Origin: Aphanomyces cochlioides
Taxonomy: Eukaryota; Oomycota; Saprolegniomycetes; Saprolegniales; Verrucalvaceae
Reading direction: 5' to 3'
Assembly (NCBI GenBank): GCA_019828595.1
Contig: JAHQRK010000001.1
Location: 434,001 to 498,000, forward strand
DNA length: 64,000 nt
Under the pieces are notes generated by a model. The model saw nothing but the letters and a program-made list of their open reading frames with translations. It did not search any database and was not told where the DNA came from. Numbering within the stretch: the first letter of the stretch is position 1; each line of letters starts with the position of its first letter. Shown one piece after another: positions 29,617-41,461 of the stretch. The position numbers and the translations under genes were made by a program.

Positions 29617-31863
29617 ATGGCAAGACACGAAGCTGGCGGCAGTCAGCCGACGACGACGACCCAAGAGAAGACAAAGACGGAAGAGGACAAAGTACAGTCG
29701 AAAGGAGGCTCTCTCTTGAGTGTTCCTCTCGTCCTGATTGTCGCTTTCGTTGCATTCTTCACCGGCATTCACAACGCACAAGATACAACCTTGACCACGC
29801 TGACCAGGACCAATGCGAACTTGGACAACACGACTGACATCTTTGCCGAAAGGACGGACAAGTACGAGAGCGTGCTGGTTCAAATGGAACCTCGACGACT
29901 GCTGGACAGCGCGGTAGAGTGCTCAGCACCGCAGACCATCCTCGAGGAGAATGTCCACGTCGAGACAGCGCTTGGTCAAGTTGATACCTTCCGCCGCGAC
30001 AACAAAGTCCTCATGATCCTCAATGGCCAGAACGATGGAGTCGTCATGGAATGGTCCAAGGACAGTGGAGACAACTGCCTGCACTCACTCACTGTGACTG
30101 CTGCCGCTGCACTTGGCGCCAACCCAGATTACTTCCCAAACGGTCTTCGTCTGTACAACAGCATGGGCCACGCGATCACGACGGCGGCAGAGCTAGACGT
30201 CGAGCGACTGGCCTACATCCTCGTGGACTTTCAACTGTGGGTCTGGCCTGGCATTCGAGTGGGCCACAAGCGAACTGTGGACGGCGTGACGATGACGACG
30301 TTGTCGTTGTCTCCGTTAGTTTATGACGTCGAGGGCTTTTTCACTGCTGAGGAAGCGCATGCGATTATTACGGTCGGCATGGAGAAACTCGAACGCTCTC
30401 CCGTCGGGTATTACTCTGGCAACCAAGACAGCGCTCAACAATCCCGGACGAGCTTCACTGCGGTCCTCGATGATTGCATCTTCACGCGGCAACTCAAAGT
30501 CCGTGGTACGAATCTCACACGGCTTCCTAGCCCCTCATTTGTCGAGCAACTTCAGCTTGTGCGTTATGAGCCCGGGCAATTCTTCCGCAGGCACCACGAC
30601 TACTTTGCGTACAACAAGTTCCTCGGCAAGACAACCAAGCAGGGACAATTCGATGAATACAAGGTCTGGTGCGATGCAGTCGGCGAGATACTTCAGACAT
30701 CTCCACCGGAGCATGCAACTCCGAGCGTCTTACCTGGCGGTGAGCTCTTCCCTGAGTTCCAAAACTTGACATGGGAGCTCACGATGCTGCAAGTCTTCAG
30801 GGAGATGAAACCCGACTACTTTGACGACCTTGGGAAGACTGAGTGGCGAGAATGGCTTGACGAAAATATCGAGATGGAGTCGGAAGAGGTGATGGAATCA
30901 CTACTGAATGGCTTTGACGGCATCCTTGTTGACATCGTTGAGACTTGGGAAGACATCGCGGAGATCCGAGACACGAATGCAATGTACATCGCTCTTCAAT
31001 GTTGATGTCTCATGGAATGTGTGCCGTAGGTTGCCTCAACTTGAAGCGAATGGCGCATCGCACTACTTTCGATGGATCCGATGGGCCAAAGAGCGCGTCG
31101 CTGAACTGGGAGACAAAGCGCCGGAGAATGTACAACCCATGGGTAGCGACTATCCATTCTTCGATATTGACTTTCAGCATGATGTACACGTGCCCGCTGG
31201 GAGATCTGTCGGTCTAACTCAGTCATTGTAGCTCATGTCGTACATTATGACCGACTCCGAGAATGTCACGCTGCCGGAGGAGATCCAAGCATACTTGGCA
31301 GCCCATGCGCATGAAGATGACTCGCTTGTCCAAGGCGCACGGGATCACTTTGAGCTCTTCGAGTTGGCTGTTGAAGCATGGACGAAACGCGCTGGAACAG
31401 ACTTGTTTCAGTACACGATTCCGTCCAAGATACAACACGCCGATCCAAATCGCTTCCTGACTCTCTTCTTGTACCTGAACGACGTGGAGGAAGGCGGCGA
31501 GACGGTCTTTCCACTGTCAAAGGAGCGGCTCGTGACGGACATTGAACGGACTGGGATGGATGAATGCTCGAAAGGTCTTGCAGTTCCACCACTGAAGCTT
31601 CATGCCGCGTTGTTCTACTCCCAGACGGGTGAGAATGAACTGGATCCCATGAGTTTGCACGGTGGATGTCCTCCTGCCAAAGGAGTCAAGTGTACGTCCA
31701 TGAGAAATTGATTGTCGTTGCTGACTCCTGAGTTGTAGTCGGGGCCAACTTGTTCATGTGGAACATGGACGCTCAAGAAGGCACGAGCGCCATGACCTTC
31801 GATAAGCTTTTGGCCGCCACTGACGAAGCGTATGAAGCTGACAAGGAGCAAACAGATACATGA
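29617..31863 (+). CDS. Prolyl 4-hydroxylase-like 2OG-Fe(II) oxygenase (P4H copy D), full length
   Basis: Four exons (29617-30983, 31030-31183, 31232-31691, 31739-31863) encode 701 residues. Promoter, the first 243 codons, the second intron and long stretches of exons 1 and 3 are identical or nearly so to copy B. Differences cluster in codons 244-310 just before HxD, around the first intron, in a few codons near the distal histidine (GENELD against GSNDVD), and in the last exon. Active-site residues are conserved (RRHHDYF; HGGCPPAKGVK). The membrane segment is at residues 33-50. The pattern indicates recent duplication with patchy gene conversion or selected divergence. Function is as for B. 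Confidence 0.9.
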
Positions 31864-32256
31864 GCGACGTTGAACTTGTCATGGCATGGCAAAGCATCTC
31901 GACGTTGTTCATCCTACCTCTATCTCCCCCTCCACAGCTCAAGTATGCTCGTTAGGTTCCAGTAATTCGACCAACGTAACAATCTTCTCCATTTTTATCC
32001 TCCACAGACAGTATGTGGATGCGCTCGAACACAGATTGATGCACGTGACCAAAAAGTAACGCCGACTCATTCCAGCATGTCGAGCATAAGGAGAATCAGA
32101 GCTGCCAACCGTTCAGTTCAATGCATTTTGACAATTTGAGGGGACGATAGATAGGATGCACAACATCCATGTTCATCTGGAGCCTGCCAGCAAAATCCTC
32201 TCATGACAGCCGCTCATGCACTGACGATCCGGATACGAAGTTTCGAAAACGTTTCA
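31864..32256. other. Intergenic gap with one dispersed repeat
   Basis: No gene. A 37-bp segment at 32135-32171 is repeated exactly at 45974-46010 (see repeat entry). Confidence 0.6.
32135..32171 (+). repeat. 37-bp dispersed repeat, copy 1
   Basis: Identical to 45974-46010. It contains the small hairpin GGATG-CACAA-CATCC. It lies 88 bp before the TAA-flanked MITE here, and directly after a 64-bp palindrome at the other site. Confidence 0.85.
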
Positions 32257-32331
32257 TAAGGGTGCGTCTGGCAAAATTTCAAAATCAATATGCCATTTTC
32301 AGCCAAAATGGGATCAACTATTTATGGCATA

Positions 32332-34203
32332 CTACTCTGTTTCATTATGTTTGTCCACTCGAAAATACACTTGATTAAAGTATAAGTGCTCTGTTGATTT
32401 CGACTTGATTAAAGTATGACCTTCAATAAACAGTAGAAGGGTGTGAAAATAAAATCAAAATAGAGTATATTATCAAGACTACTCATTTTGGTGAATTCCA
32501 GTCAGTTGCTGCTCAAGGAAAGCCTCTTCACCAAGTCGATAGTTTAGGTGGACCAAGGCAGATTCGAAAGAAACTGAGTCGCACATGACATCGGGGTGAT
32601 CGCAATGCAAGTCCTTGGTCTTGCGAGGGAGCTTATATTCGTTGCTTCCTTTCAACGAGATCGATATTTCGAGTACCTTTTGCAAAGTAACGAAAGTTTT
32701 CGCGAGAGTATCGACTGGTAGCTCCAACAACGCAGTTTCTACAGCGCCAATAAGCTCCTCAATTGAACGAGTATGCTTTTGGTACTGCAGGCTTTGAATA
32801 GCATTAAAGAAACCTAAGTCTAGGATATTGAAGTCGGGACTATTGGGAGGTTGATTCGTGACTTGTATACCTTCAATTCCGTTTGCCAGCAACAGCTCTG
32901 TCGTGACCCGCATGTGCGGACCAGCATTGTCCTGCTGTATGGTGACCCCTTTGTGTTGGTCACAGGCGGGAAATTTGGACTTGATCGCTGGTACTACCTT
33001 CGTCAATATCGCGTCGGCGTAGACTTTTGAGTCAACAATTTGAGGTGACGTGATGATTGCGCCTCTTGGACAGTTCTTGCTTCCGCGCTTGGCAGGGATT
33101 TTCTCGACGAAGGGCCACACTCCAAGCTTCCCATCGAAGTACTTCTTGGTGTGGTAGTCAAATCTTGGTCTTGCAACGGCGGCGACAAACATCACCTTCG
33201 TGATGAATCGTTTCGACTTCGCTCGGCGGGACGGGAGTTCTTCGTCGTCGTACACGTAAAACCGCCTCTTCACCTTTTCCAAGTAGAACCATTTCTCGTC
33301 GACATGGACGTAGTTGTGCATGTCGACAAAGCTCTAGTTTCCACTTGGCAAAGGTTGGAGGAAGGACAACGCGTGCTTGAGCCTTGCCATTATGTTGGCT
33401 TCAGTCAACAAAGGTTTGACGTAGCTCGTCCGAGCCTTGAAACGTGGGCAAGTTTTCATGTGACGGTGCAACGTAGCAGCAGAAATGTTCGTTGCAACGG
33501 CAAGAGTTCGCAAGGTTTGGCGCTTGTACAGGGAGACTGCCTTGATGGCGGCTTCGACTCGTGCCTGGGTCCACCTCTTCTTCTTTCCGCAATTTCCTAG
33601 ATTAGATTACCCGTCAAAATTTATGTCTCCAAAATTTTATAAGAATATGTATTTAAGCAGGTTATACCTCGAATTTTCGACGTGACATCGGCGGGGCCAT
33701 GGCCATCGTGATGGGAGGCTCGTCCACGGCTCCAAATGTGCAAGATTGTTCTGCGGTTGCACTTGAACATAGAAGCAAGTTCGTTAACCGATTGTGGTTG
33801 GACATGGCCATTATTGGACACTTCCAGCAGTCGTTGATACACGGAGAGTCGCTCGCTGTCAGTGAGGTTTCTGGTTGAGCGGGACGAGGATTGAACGACA
33901 GACGGCTCATGCGAGCTGGTTGGGGACAGAGACATGGTTCTAGTTGAGTGTCACGAGGTGTATTGAGCGAAGAGAATCGAAAATGAAAGTGCTGCGGAAG
34001 ACTTTGTCCTTGGCTAGCTCAGGACGAAATGTTTGAAGCCAAATATCTCAACACTCAGGATGGCTCTCAAAGAGCAAAAAGTAGCCAATCAAACACAAAA
34101 GAACGCGCTTTCTGATGGACCAATCAGTCGGCCTAGATTCGTCGTTTTAGAAAAATCCCGCCAATCAAAAAATGAAAGTGACAAACATAATGAAACAGAG
34201 TAG
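32332..34203 (-). mobile_element. Plant-type mariner element II
   Basis: Flanked by TA at 32330-32331 and 34204-34205. Terminal repeats CTACTCTGTTTCATTATGTT are inverted and continue TGTC at both ends. At 1872 bp it contains a nearly full transposase gene with one intron and one nonsense codon. Confidence 0.92.
32479..33935 (-). pseudogene. Plant-type mariner transposase, single internal stop
   Basis: Exon 1 (33935-33668) encodes an HTH domain (LTDSERLSVYQRLLEV, ELASMFKCNRRTILHIW). A 71-nt GT..AG intron (33597-33667) follows; exon 2 runs to 32479. A TAG at 33334-33336 lies five codons before MHNYVHVDEKWFYL. After it the frame is open to the end: KVMFVAAVARPRFDY, FDGKLGVWPFV, TIQQDNAGPH, QPPNSPDFNILDLGFF. 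These hold the three catalytic aspartates, with the LDLGFF signature of plant-type (DD39D) mariners; I count 36 residues between the last two. Only one point change separates the gene from an open frame, so the copy is young, or the stop could be an assembly error. An ATG at 33321 would give a 280-residue protein lacking the DNA-binding domain. Confidence 0.88.
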
Positions 34204-34659
34204 TATTCAAAATAGAGGTAAAACCTCCATTTCGTAAAATGGCATTTTGGGAGCCTCCACTGAGTATATCCCAACCAAAAATATTGGACTTGGTGCAAAA
34301 CTCTTGGAGATAAACAAGTTCATATTGTGGATTCGCTAGAAATTTCCCAATTTGGATTGGTTTTTTGTATCAATCTCCAGTCGCGCCAATACATCGGATG
34401 AATGAAAATTAGAACAGTACTTTCTCTCATGGGAACTGTACTTTCTCTCAAATTTTATTCAGCCAATCACAATCGCCCAAAATATTTATTAGCCAATGGC
34501 GTCGATTGGTGAATCGATCCGCCGGCGTGATTCGATTGAACGGGGTCTGGAAATTCGTATCAAATCAACAATATTTTGACCTCAATTATTGAATTTGGCC
34601 TCGAAATGGCATTTTGGGCCTATTTATTGTAATATTTTCGGTTGCCAGACGGGCCCTAA

Positions 34660-35085
34660 AACATAATATATCCAAGATATTTTCTCTGTTATACAAATAT
34701 CAAGTCTAAATATATCTCAATATCTGGCTTTGTGAAATTTCACATTCATCAACTTTTACAGTGCTCGACATATTGAAATTAGGGGGTTACAGTGCAAAGA
34801 TCACTGTTTTTTCCAATAAAGTGATATTTTTTCTCTGTATTTATACTTGCAATTTGTATTGTACGATAAATCACAGAGCAGTTTGCACTGTGGATTCATT
34901 GTCCATTCTCCAGCAATCGTAAAGTTATACTGAGATCAAGTGTACAATCGTAAAGAATCTCCATTGCAATTTCCATTTCTCAACAATTCTTTTTTTCGAG
35001 TTTATATAGAAGTTTGTATTGCCCAGAATTGACTGGATACCCCAAGGGGAACGTAAAGGCAGCACTTTACGATTCTGTCGACCAA
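34660..35085. other. Gap without a recognisable gene
   Basis: AT-rich. No frame, repeat or terminal structure is supported. Confidence 0.5.
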
Positions 35086-35332
35086 TAAGGCCCTGTTTGA
35101 TGGCGAGATCAAATCGGGGTTTTCTGAGAATAGAGCTGGAAATTCTCAGAAAAACCCGATTTTTCCATGTTTCATCAAACACGATTTGATATTTTTTGGG
35201 TCATTGTACTTCGACCCAAAGCTCATTGTCCCATCAAAAACCTGTTTTTTCCGCCCTACCTTGAGAGGTGGGGGCGAGAGAGCCAGTGCGACAATTATTC
35301 GTATAAGAACAGACAGTCTTTGATTTGCAAGG

Positions 35333-36560
35333 ATGAATTGCGATGAGTTCATTCTCCAGGCAGTTGCTCTAACCTGCAACGCCTTGGCTATAGTGGAGAG
35401 TGACTCTGACTCTGACGACGAAGTGTACAGGGAACAGCGTTTCATACGACCAATGACCGCATTCATCGAGTTTTTGGACCTCCAAGAGAGTCTTCCGCAC
35501 TCCGGAAATCCCTTCTTCTATGACAACTTTAGGCTATGAAAAGTGGCTGTGGACCTCCTTATTGACCTCTGCCGTCCCTACGTTCCAAAACGCATGGACA
35601 CTAGAACTGTTGTTTTGGCTACCCTCCAATACTTGGCAACTGGTTCAACTGTGAGACTGCAGGAGCAACTTTTTCAAAGGCAGTCTTTCAGTCAACTTAG
35701 CATATACCGTCGAATCGCATTAAGACCATCATCCAAGCCTTAATTCGGCATGAGTTTTACGGTGGTGACCCCCATGAAGAAGATCGTACACAAACTACGT
35801 CATTAGCATTTTCTAGAAAGCATCCACTCTTTGCCAAATGTATCGGTGCTATCGATGGGACGCATGTTCCAATCATTGTGCCGACTATCTTAGCCGACAG
35901 GTTTAGAAATCGAAAGTTTGATACGTCAATAAATGTCCTTGGTGTGGTAGACGAGCTCGGACGTTTTATTTCTGTCTTTGCTGGAGCTGAAGGTACATTC
36001 TATTAACTAGTGTTACTTGCTTAACATCATACAAAGGTTGTGCCTCTGATGGGTTTGTCTTTGATCGATCTGGCTTTGAACGTACAATCCCGCCTGGTTT
36101 CTTCTATCTTGCTGACGCGGGCTTACGTCTCTCAAATGCTGTGTTAACCCCGTACAGAAATCAGCGTTATCATCTCCGTGAGTGGGCGCAGGATCCATCT
36201 GATCGTCCCTGTACCGACAAAGAGTTGTTCAATTATCGTCATTCAAATGCTCGAATTGTCGTTGAAAGAGCATTTGGAGTTTGGAAAATGAAGTGGAAAG
36301 TACTCTCAACCCCCATCGAATTGCCTGTTGAAAACGCTGTGGATTTAATCCATGCATGCGCTGCTCTTCATAATTTTGCAATTGGATTTAGTCCAACGTG
36401 TGTTGAAGATGAAATTGGCGACAAAGATCTACAACAATTTCAAGAAGATTTGCGTGAGCTACATGAAGATGCTTCTGAAAGTCCATCAATGAATAGTGAG
36501 AATTGGCGAAACAAAATGGCGCATGACATGTGGGAAGCGTATCAATTGAATCTAGAGTAG
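35333..36560 (+). pseudogene. Harbinger II transposase (DDE_4), broken
   Basis: The frame starts near ATG 35332. A TGA at 35537-35539 and a frameshift near 35725 break it. The third segment reads LIRHEFYGGD, CIGAIDGTHVPI (first aspartate) and FAGAEG, then a short GT..AG intron (about 35992-36034). Exon 2 gives GCASDGFVFDRSG, FYLADAGLRL (second aspartate) and ARIVVERAFGVWKMKW (glutamate), ending AYQLNLE. This is the standard Harbinger nuclease, which cuts at the terminal repeats and inserts at TWA. Two lesions make this copy inactive unless they are assembly errors. Confidence 0.88.
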
Positions 36561-36600
36561 CTTGATTTAGAGTAGTTTGATTAACATTATCAATTTCAAA

Positions 36601-37440
36601 TTACTCTTCGTCGCTGTCATCAATATTTGCATTGTATTTTGCTGCAAACGCATGAGCCATAAGCTTGACTGACTTGGCTAAGTCAGCAAGTGACTTTGAG
36701 TTTTGCTTTCTCAATTCGAGTTTGACTTGATCGTCCAACGCTTTTCTTTTGCGATTTTTTTTCATTGCTTCATCGATCATTTCGGCCCTTCTTTGTGCGG
36801 CTGAAAGGGGTTTTTCCACATCGTTTGCACTTGTTTTCTCCATGTTAGGCAATTGGTCATCATGGTCACAGTCAAATCTTTCGTCGTCGGCTTGTTCTAT
36901 CGTTGGAAATACTCTGGCAACAAGGGAACTTGTTCGTATATCTTGAGAGCCACGAATAAATTCCCCTGTTGCCATTGTATCACCAACAATTGATTGCATG
37001 ATGTCATAGTAGGGGAAGTCTTCGAAGCGAAATCGAGACAGCTTGTGCTTTCTCCCGGTCTTGTCAAGCTCATTCTATTGATCACTTGTCATCCCAGCAC
37101 GACCACCACCAGAGTGCTGTACAGTGAGCCAGTGGTAATCAATGTAGTCTTCGTTGAGACGGCGCCAGCGACTCTTGAGCTGCTCGACTTCTCTGATGTT
37201 GCCAATGTCGTTCCTTTCCTTCATTTTGGCCAACACCCATTGCCACCCCGACGCCTTGAGAGACTTGCCCCGCTTGCAACGTAGTGAGGTTTCCCAGCAG
37301 CTTGAGCGTATATGTCCAAGAATTCTCTATCGAGCTGGCTTGACCACTTGGCTGATGTCCCTTGACTGTTCTCCATACGCCAGTGAATGAATTGTAGTCC
37401 GTCAAACTTCGATATGCTTGCCCAGATAAACTTACTCTAA
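36601..37440 (-). pseudogene. Harbinger II Myb/SANT-like protein, broken
   Basis: The 3' part (36999-36601) is open: MQSIVGDTMATGEFIRGSQD, a basic region AQRRAEMIDEAMKKNRKRK, and an acidic end. It is equivalent to the C-terminal half of the intact Harbinger I protein. The upstream Myb-like segment (LKSRWRRLNEDYIDYHWL, near 37190-37130) is present, but frames change at about 37075-37100 and about 37250, with a stop at about 37080. It is probably a pseudogene. Confidence 0.75.
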
Positions 37441-37691
37441 CAAATAATACTGTACAATATTCAACAGTACATAAAGTTTCATAGGTATTTGCAAGATTAG
37501 ACCAAAACGTGTTTGATGAAGCAAAATCTGTTCTGTCATCTTTGGCCCAAATCACGATTTTTCAAACTGGGTTTTTGATAAACACGATATTTTCATCAAA
37601 CAGGGCCTAAAGTTGCGTAAAATTAGTTTAAAAGCAGCCAATGGGACGCTGAAATGAACATCCTGCATGATTCATTGTTGTAAATTCCACG

Positions 37692-39876
37692 ATGAGCTCA
37701 AACGAGCTCACTCTGGATGGCTTGCGTCGCAACCGCATATGCGAAGAATCGCGTACGAAGTACCAATCAGGGATCAACCAAGTAAAGAAGTGGTGCCGTC
37801 TTACAGGAAGACAAAGCTGCATAAAGGTCTGCGCAGAGTCTCCAGATGGAGAAGCGCTTGATCTAAACACCTTCGTATACCAAGACTTTCTAGACTTCTT
37901 GCTGTGGTGTGTTCAAAACAAGCCACGAATAAGTCCTGGCACACTGAGTGGATACTGCAGCGCAATTAAAAGCCTCTACAAAGACGAGAAGCGCACGCTT
38001 CCTGATGAATACGGTGATGATATGAAAGAAATTCTATCAGGTACACGATTTTATAACCATATAGATGTATAATATAGCTCTCAGGAATACGTAAAACCAT
38101 GGCCAGTGACACACAACGAGGCACAAAAGACGTCACTGGCAAGCGGCCTATGGCCTTTTCAAGCTTTGAAATGCTGTGTCAAAAGAGTTTGTTTATTCCA
38201 GACGGTGGATTTACACACCTTTTTCTTATTTTGACTTGGAATCTGATGTGCCGTTCGCAGTCGACAGAAACAATAAGGTATTTCTTTCATGCATCAATGA
38301 CTCACACAATGTAGATTCGATCATGTATCGGTGGAGGAGGATGCAATCGGAGTCTCATTTTTTAAGACAAAGGCTAAGCAGGAGGGTAATAGATTCAATC
38401 GTCTGTCACATTATATTTGATGTATTTGATTTAGGAACGACTATTAAAGATCCCAAGCATTGTTATGCCAATCCCATCAAGCCTGTGACTTGCTTGTTTG
38501 TGGCTCTTGGGGTGTATCTCTCGTGCAATAGTCAAATCAAGCCTGGGAATTTGTTTCCAGGCTCAAAGCAAAAGGTTAGACGAAGTTGAAAAATGTACTA
38601 AATTTAATCAGGATGGATTTGAAAAGTCTCTGGCTCACCTTCTTGGTGAAGGTAGAACAGCAGCTGAGCCAGAGACTGCGAAGAAACCAAGAGAGATTGG
38701 AACACATTCCATTCGAAAAGGTGTAGCAACTTAGGCGTCTTCAGGTACTACTGGTGGACCATCGATCGTAAGTGTTTGCTTACGATGCGGCTGGTCCATC
38801 GGTAATGTGATGGAACGTTACTTTCGTTATGAAAGCGCTGGCGATCAATTTTGTGGTCGTGTGGTTGCAGGGCTACCTGTAAACAGTGGTGATTTTTCTG
38901 TACCACCCCCCCCCACTTCTCGAATCCTCAGGACCCCAAATTGCTGGATTGTGTGAAGTTAATGTTTCCAAATTTATGGGGCGTGACTCACTTGGCGTCA
39001 GTCTTGACTCTGGTATTGGCGAGTCTGGTTCACCATCACGACTATCTCGTTCACACACTGCCCACCCAACATGCTCTATTGCAAACCTCGCTGTTTCGCA
39101 ACCCTCAGATGATTGCATATCTGAAGTCCATACTTGTCATCGGCCATGAATCTTCCATCATGCGTGGGTCTGAAATTCCACCACATATAGAAGTGTACAA
39201 ACGACTTGAGATGAATTATACAGCGATAAAACGTCTGCCGTCAACTGTGTTAGATGGTGTGAAAAGAATTATCGAAGAAGCAGGCATGGCCACAGGCTAT
39301 ATTACGAGGGATTTCTTAGAGTCATCAATATCTACTGCATTGAAGGCTGTTTTGCCAAATACACAGAGCCATCAACTTCATTTGGACAACAATCCAACGT
39401 CAAACAACCGCCAATTATGCTCAACCTTTCCCGTGTACCATTGGGGAAAGTCATTCCATCTCCTTCCGGAACATTTCCAGTTGCCAAGTGTTGATGTGGC
39501 TACAGCATGGAAATTGTGGTGGTTAGGCAACCCAGCTCAAAAGATCATACCTTTTTGCAAGATCAAATTGGTCGATCTGTCAACTCAAACGCTCAAAAAC
39601 AAATATTCCGAATGGAAATATTTGATGGAAAAGAAGATACATGAATACCTACGACTGACATTAAACCGTGAAGTGCCAAACAACCCTTCTGAAAGCGATG
39701 TCGTGGAATGCTTCGATATGGCTAGCCCGCTGTTAGAATCAATTCAAGCCAATGGACTTGAAAAACGGAGAATTTCTCCGCTGAAAGTCATGACTGTGTC
39801 AAAATTGATGCGATTGAAAGATGGCAGTCAGACCAAACGCCCATTTAAAAAGCGAAAGCGTTTAGCAGCATCTTAA
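37692..39876 (+). pseudogene. Crypton-type tyrosine recombinase I (multi-exon, damaged)
   Basis: Exon 1 starts at ATG 37692 and forms the SAM-like core-binding domain (YQSGINQVKKWCRLTG, LSGYCSAIKSLYKDEK). Introns about 38041-38086, 38278-38313 and 38384-38431 join it to LFLILTWNLMCRSQSTETIR (first catalytic arginine), FDHVSVEEDAIGVSFFKTK and HCYANPIKPVTCLFVALG. After a frame slip near 38577 comes IGTHSIRKGVAT (HxxR), a TAG at 38732-38734, then CGWSIGNVMERYFRYE with the nucleophile tyrosine. A nine-C run (38906-38914) shifts the frame into the 311-codon C-terminal part (38941-39876), whose DNA-binding function is only presumed. Cryptons move by tyrosine-recombinase-mediated recombination of a circular form, without terminal repeats. 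Three or so lesions suggest a pseudogene. Confidence 0.82.
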
Positions 39877-39879
39877 TTC

Positions 39880-41461
39880 ACTATGCATACAGCTTTATGA
39901 ATCATAAGTACAACAGTCATGTCAGGGATAACTCACATCTAGAGAAAACGCGACTCGTATATGATTGTTGGGGTCTTGTAGTCGAGAAAATCAAATCAAA
40001 CAGATGCCATGTAGTGCTGGACACGCTGCGTCGCAGAAGGATTCCATTGAGAACATCAAGGAAGCGAGGTGGGCGCCTGGCTCGACGAACAGCTTCACCT
40101 TCATGGGCAAGCTCACTGCCATAATTCCATCCCAACGAACGACTTTGCATTTCTAAGCCGTCTTATGGTCACATAGAAGCACAAGGATTGAATGCTATTA
40201 CCTTATGTAGTTCACGTCACTCTTGCGGTCCGCTTCGGCACAGCCATAGCTCCCCATGCGAGAAGCACAGCCAACGTGATGTGCAGTCATGCCAAACAAA
40301 TCTGCGAATCGAAGAGGCTTAACTTCTTTTCGTTTTTTGATTGGCCAAAGCAAACAGGTCGAGAACCCCCTTTACGAATTCCGAACACAGTCAATCAAAT
40401 GCTAATAAAATAGAGAAACCCGCCAATGATTTATCCCAGCGCTACACAAAGGAAAACGTAGTTGAAAGCTAATCTAAACTCCCTTACCAGGCACTCATAA
40501 CTAAGAAACAGTGTTCAGTGCGACAGAGGCAGGCTAGAATCGCAGTACACTTAAATTAGTTCTCACATCATTCGAAACTCACGTTCAACTGCATAACAGG
40601 TTGAATGAAAAACCACACACAAGTAAACTCGTTGCATGTCGAGGGACGATATGTAGTCTACAACTCAACACGCTGATTGCTAGCCATATAGAAAGATGTC
40701 TACTTTCAGCATTTTAACTGACACAATACATGTAGAAGAGTTGGTGCTGGTCATGTAACTTGTATTAGTTTAGCAACGCAATCTCGAATAAAGGACTGAT
40801 GCTAAGGAATCAACAATCATCTTCTCTCCTTAAATGTGTGATTTATGATCTCTACGGGATTTTAAACACTTCGGAGTATCACGAGGCCGTATGTGATGGC
40901 ATAGCTTTATCGCCCTTCGTCCATCCCCTCAGAAATGCTGTAATCGCTCTGTTGTTGTGTTGTTGGTTAACAGTAAACTCAGAGAAATAGGAGTAAATTC
41001 ATCGTAATTTATTTGGTCAGTTGTCATCATTATTGCTAGCATAGGCGTGCAAGAATTCGTTGTAGCTCGACAAGCATGAGCGTGAGATGAGGGAGCTCTG
41101 ACAATTCGCACAACATTGATGTACGCCTCCATATATATAGCCAATTGAAACTACTATAAATTTGGATTGGACAAAATAGATGCCAGTGCAAACCACACTG
41201 TAAATTCTGAAGACAATACATTTCACACATTCTACATAGCGCACGAAACCGACAACAAACCGACAAAATTCTGCCCTGTGATTGGAGAACCGACAATGTT
41301 CTCCTCGTTCATTGGTTGTTCTCGAATCTTAGCTTTTTTAATTGGACGACGAATTCGTCGGTTGAGGAACATATCACAAACATTTAACATATATGACTTC
41401 TCATTGGATAATCATAGTTCACGAAAAATGTTTCCTCTGTGTTCATTTGGCGTCTGAAACA
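39880..41461. other. Gap without a recognisable gene
   Basis: About 1.6 kb between the Crypton I and YR II genes with only short motif-free frames. It may hold Crypton ends, but none can be recognised because Cryptons lack terminal repeats. Confidence 0.55.

Larger units (their letters stand above)
32260..34656. mobile_element. Harbinger-type MITE interrupted by mariner II
   Basis: Ends GGGTGCGTCTGGCA (32260) and GGGCCCGTCTGGCA (reverse complement, ending 34656) are inverted repeats with two mismatches. TAA flanks both sides (32257-32259, 34657-34659). Without the mariner it is about 525 bp. The ends resemble those of the MITE at 21920-22480 (GGGCGGGTCTGGATGCC), so they are probably one family. 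Confidence 0.75.
35089..37607. mobile_element. PIF/Harbinger element II, complete
   Basis: Terminal inverted repeats GGCCCTGTTTGATG at 35089 and 37607, with TAA duplications at 35086-35088 and 37608-37610. At 2519 bp it contains a transposase gene (plus) and a Myb-like gene (minus) arranged tail to tail. Sub-terminal copies of a GATCAAATC / GATTTGAT-like motif occur near both ends. It lies 85 bp upstream of the first Crypton ATG. Confidence 0.92.
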
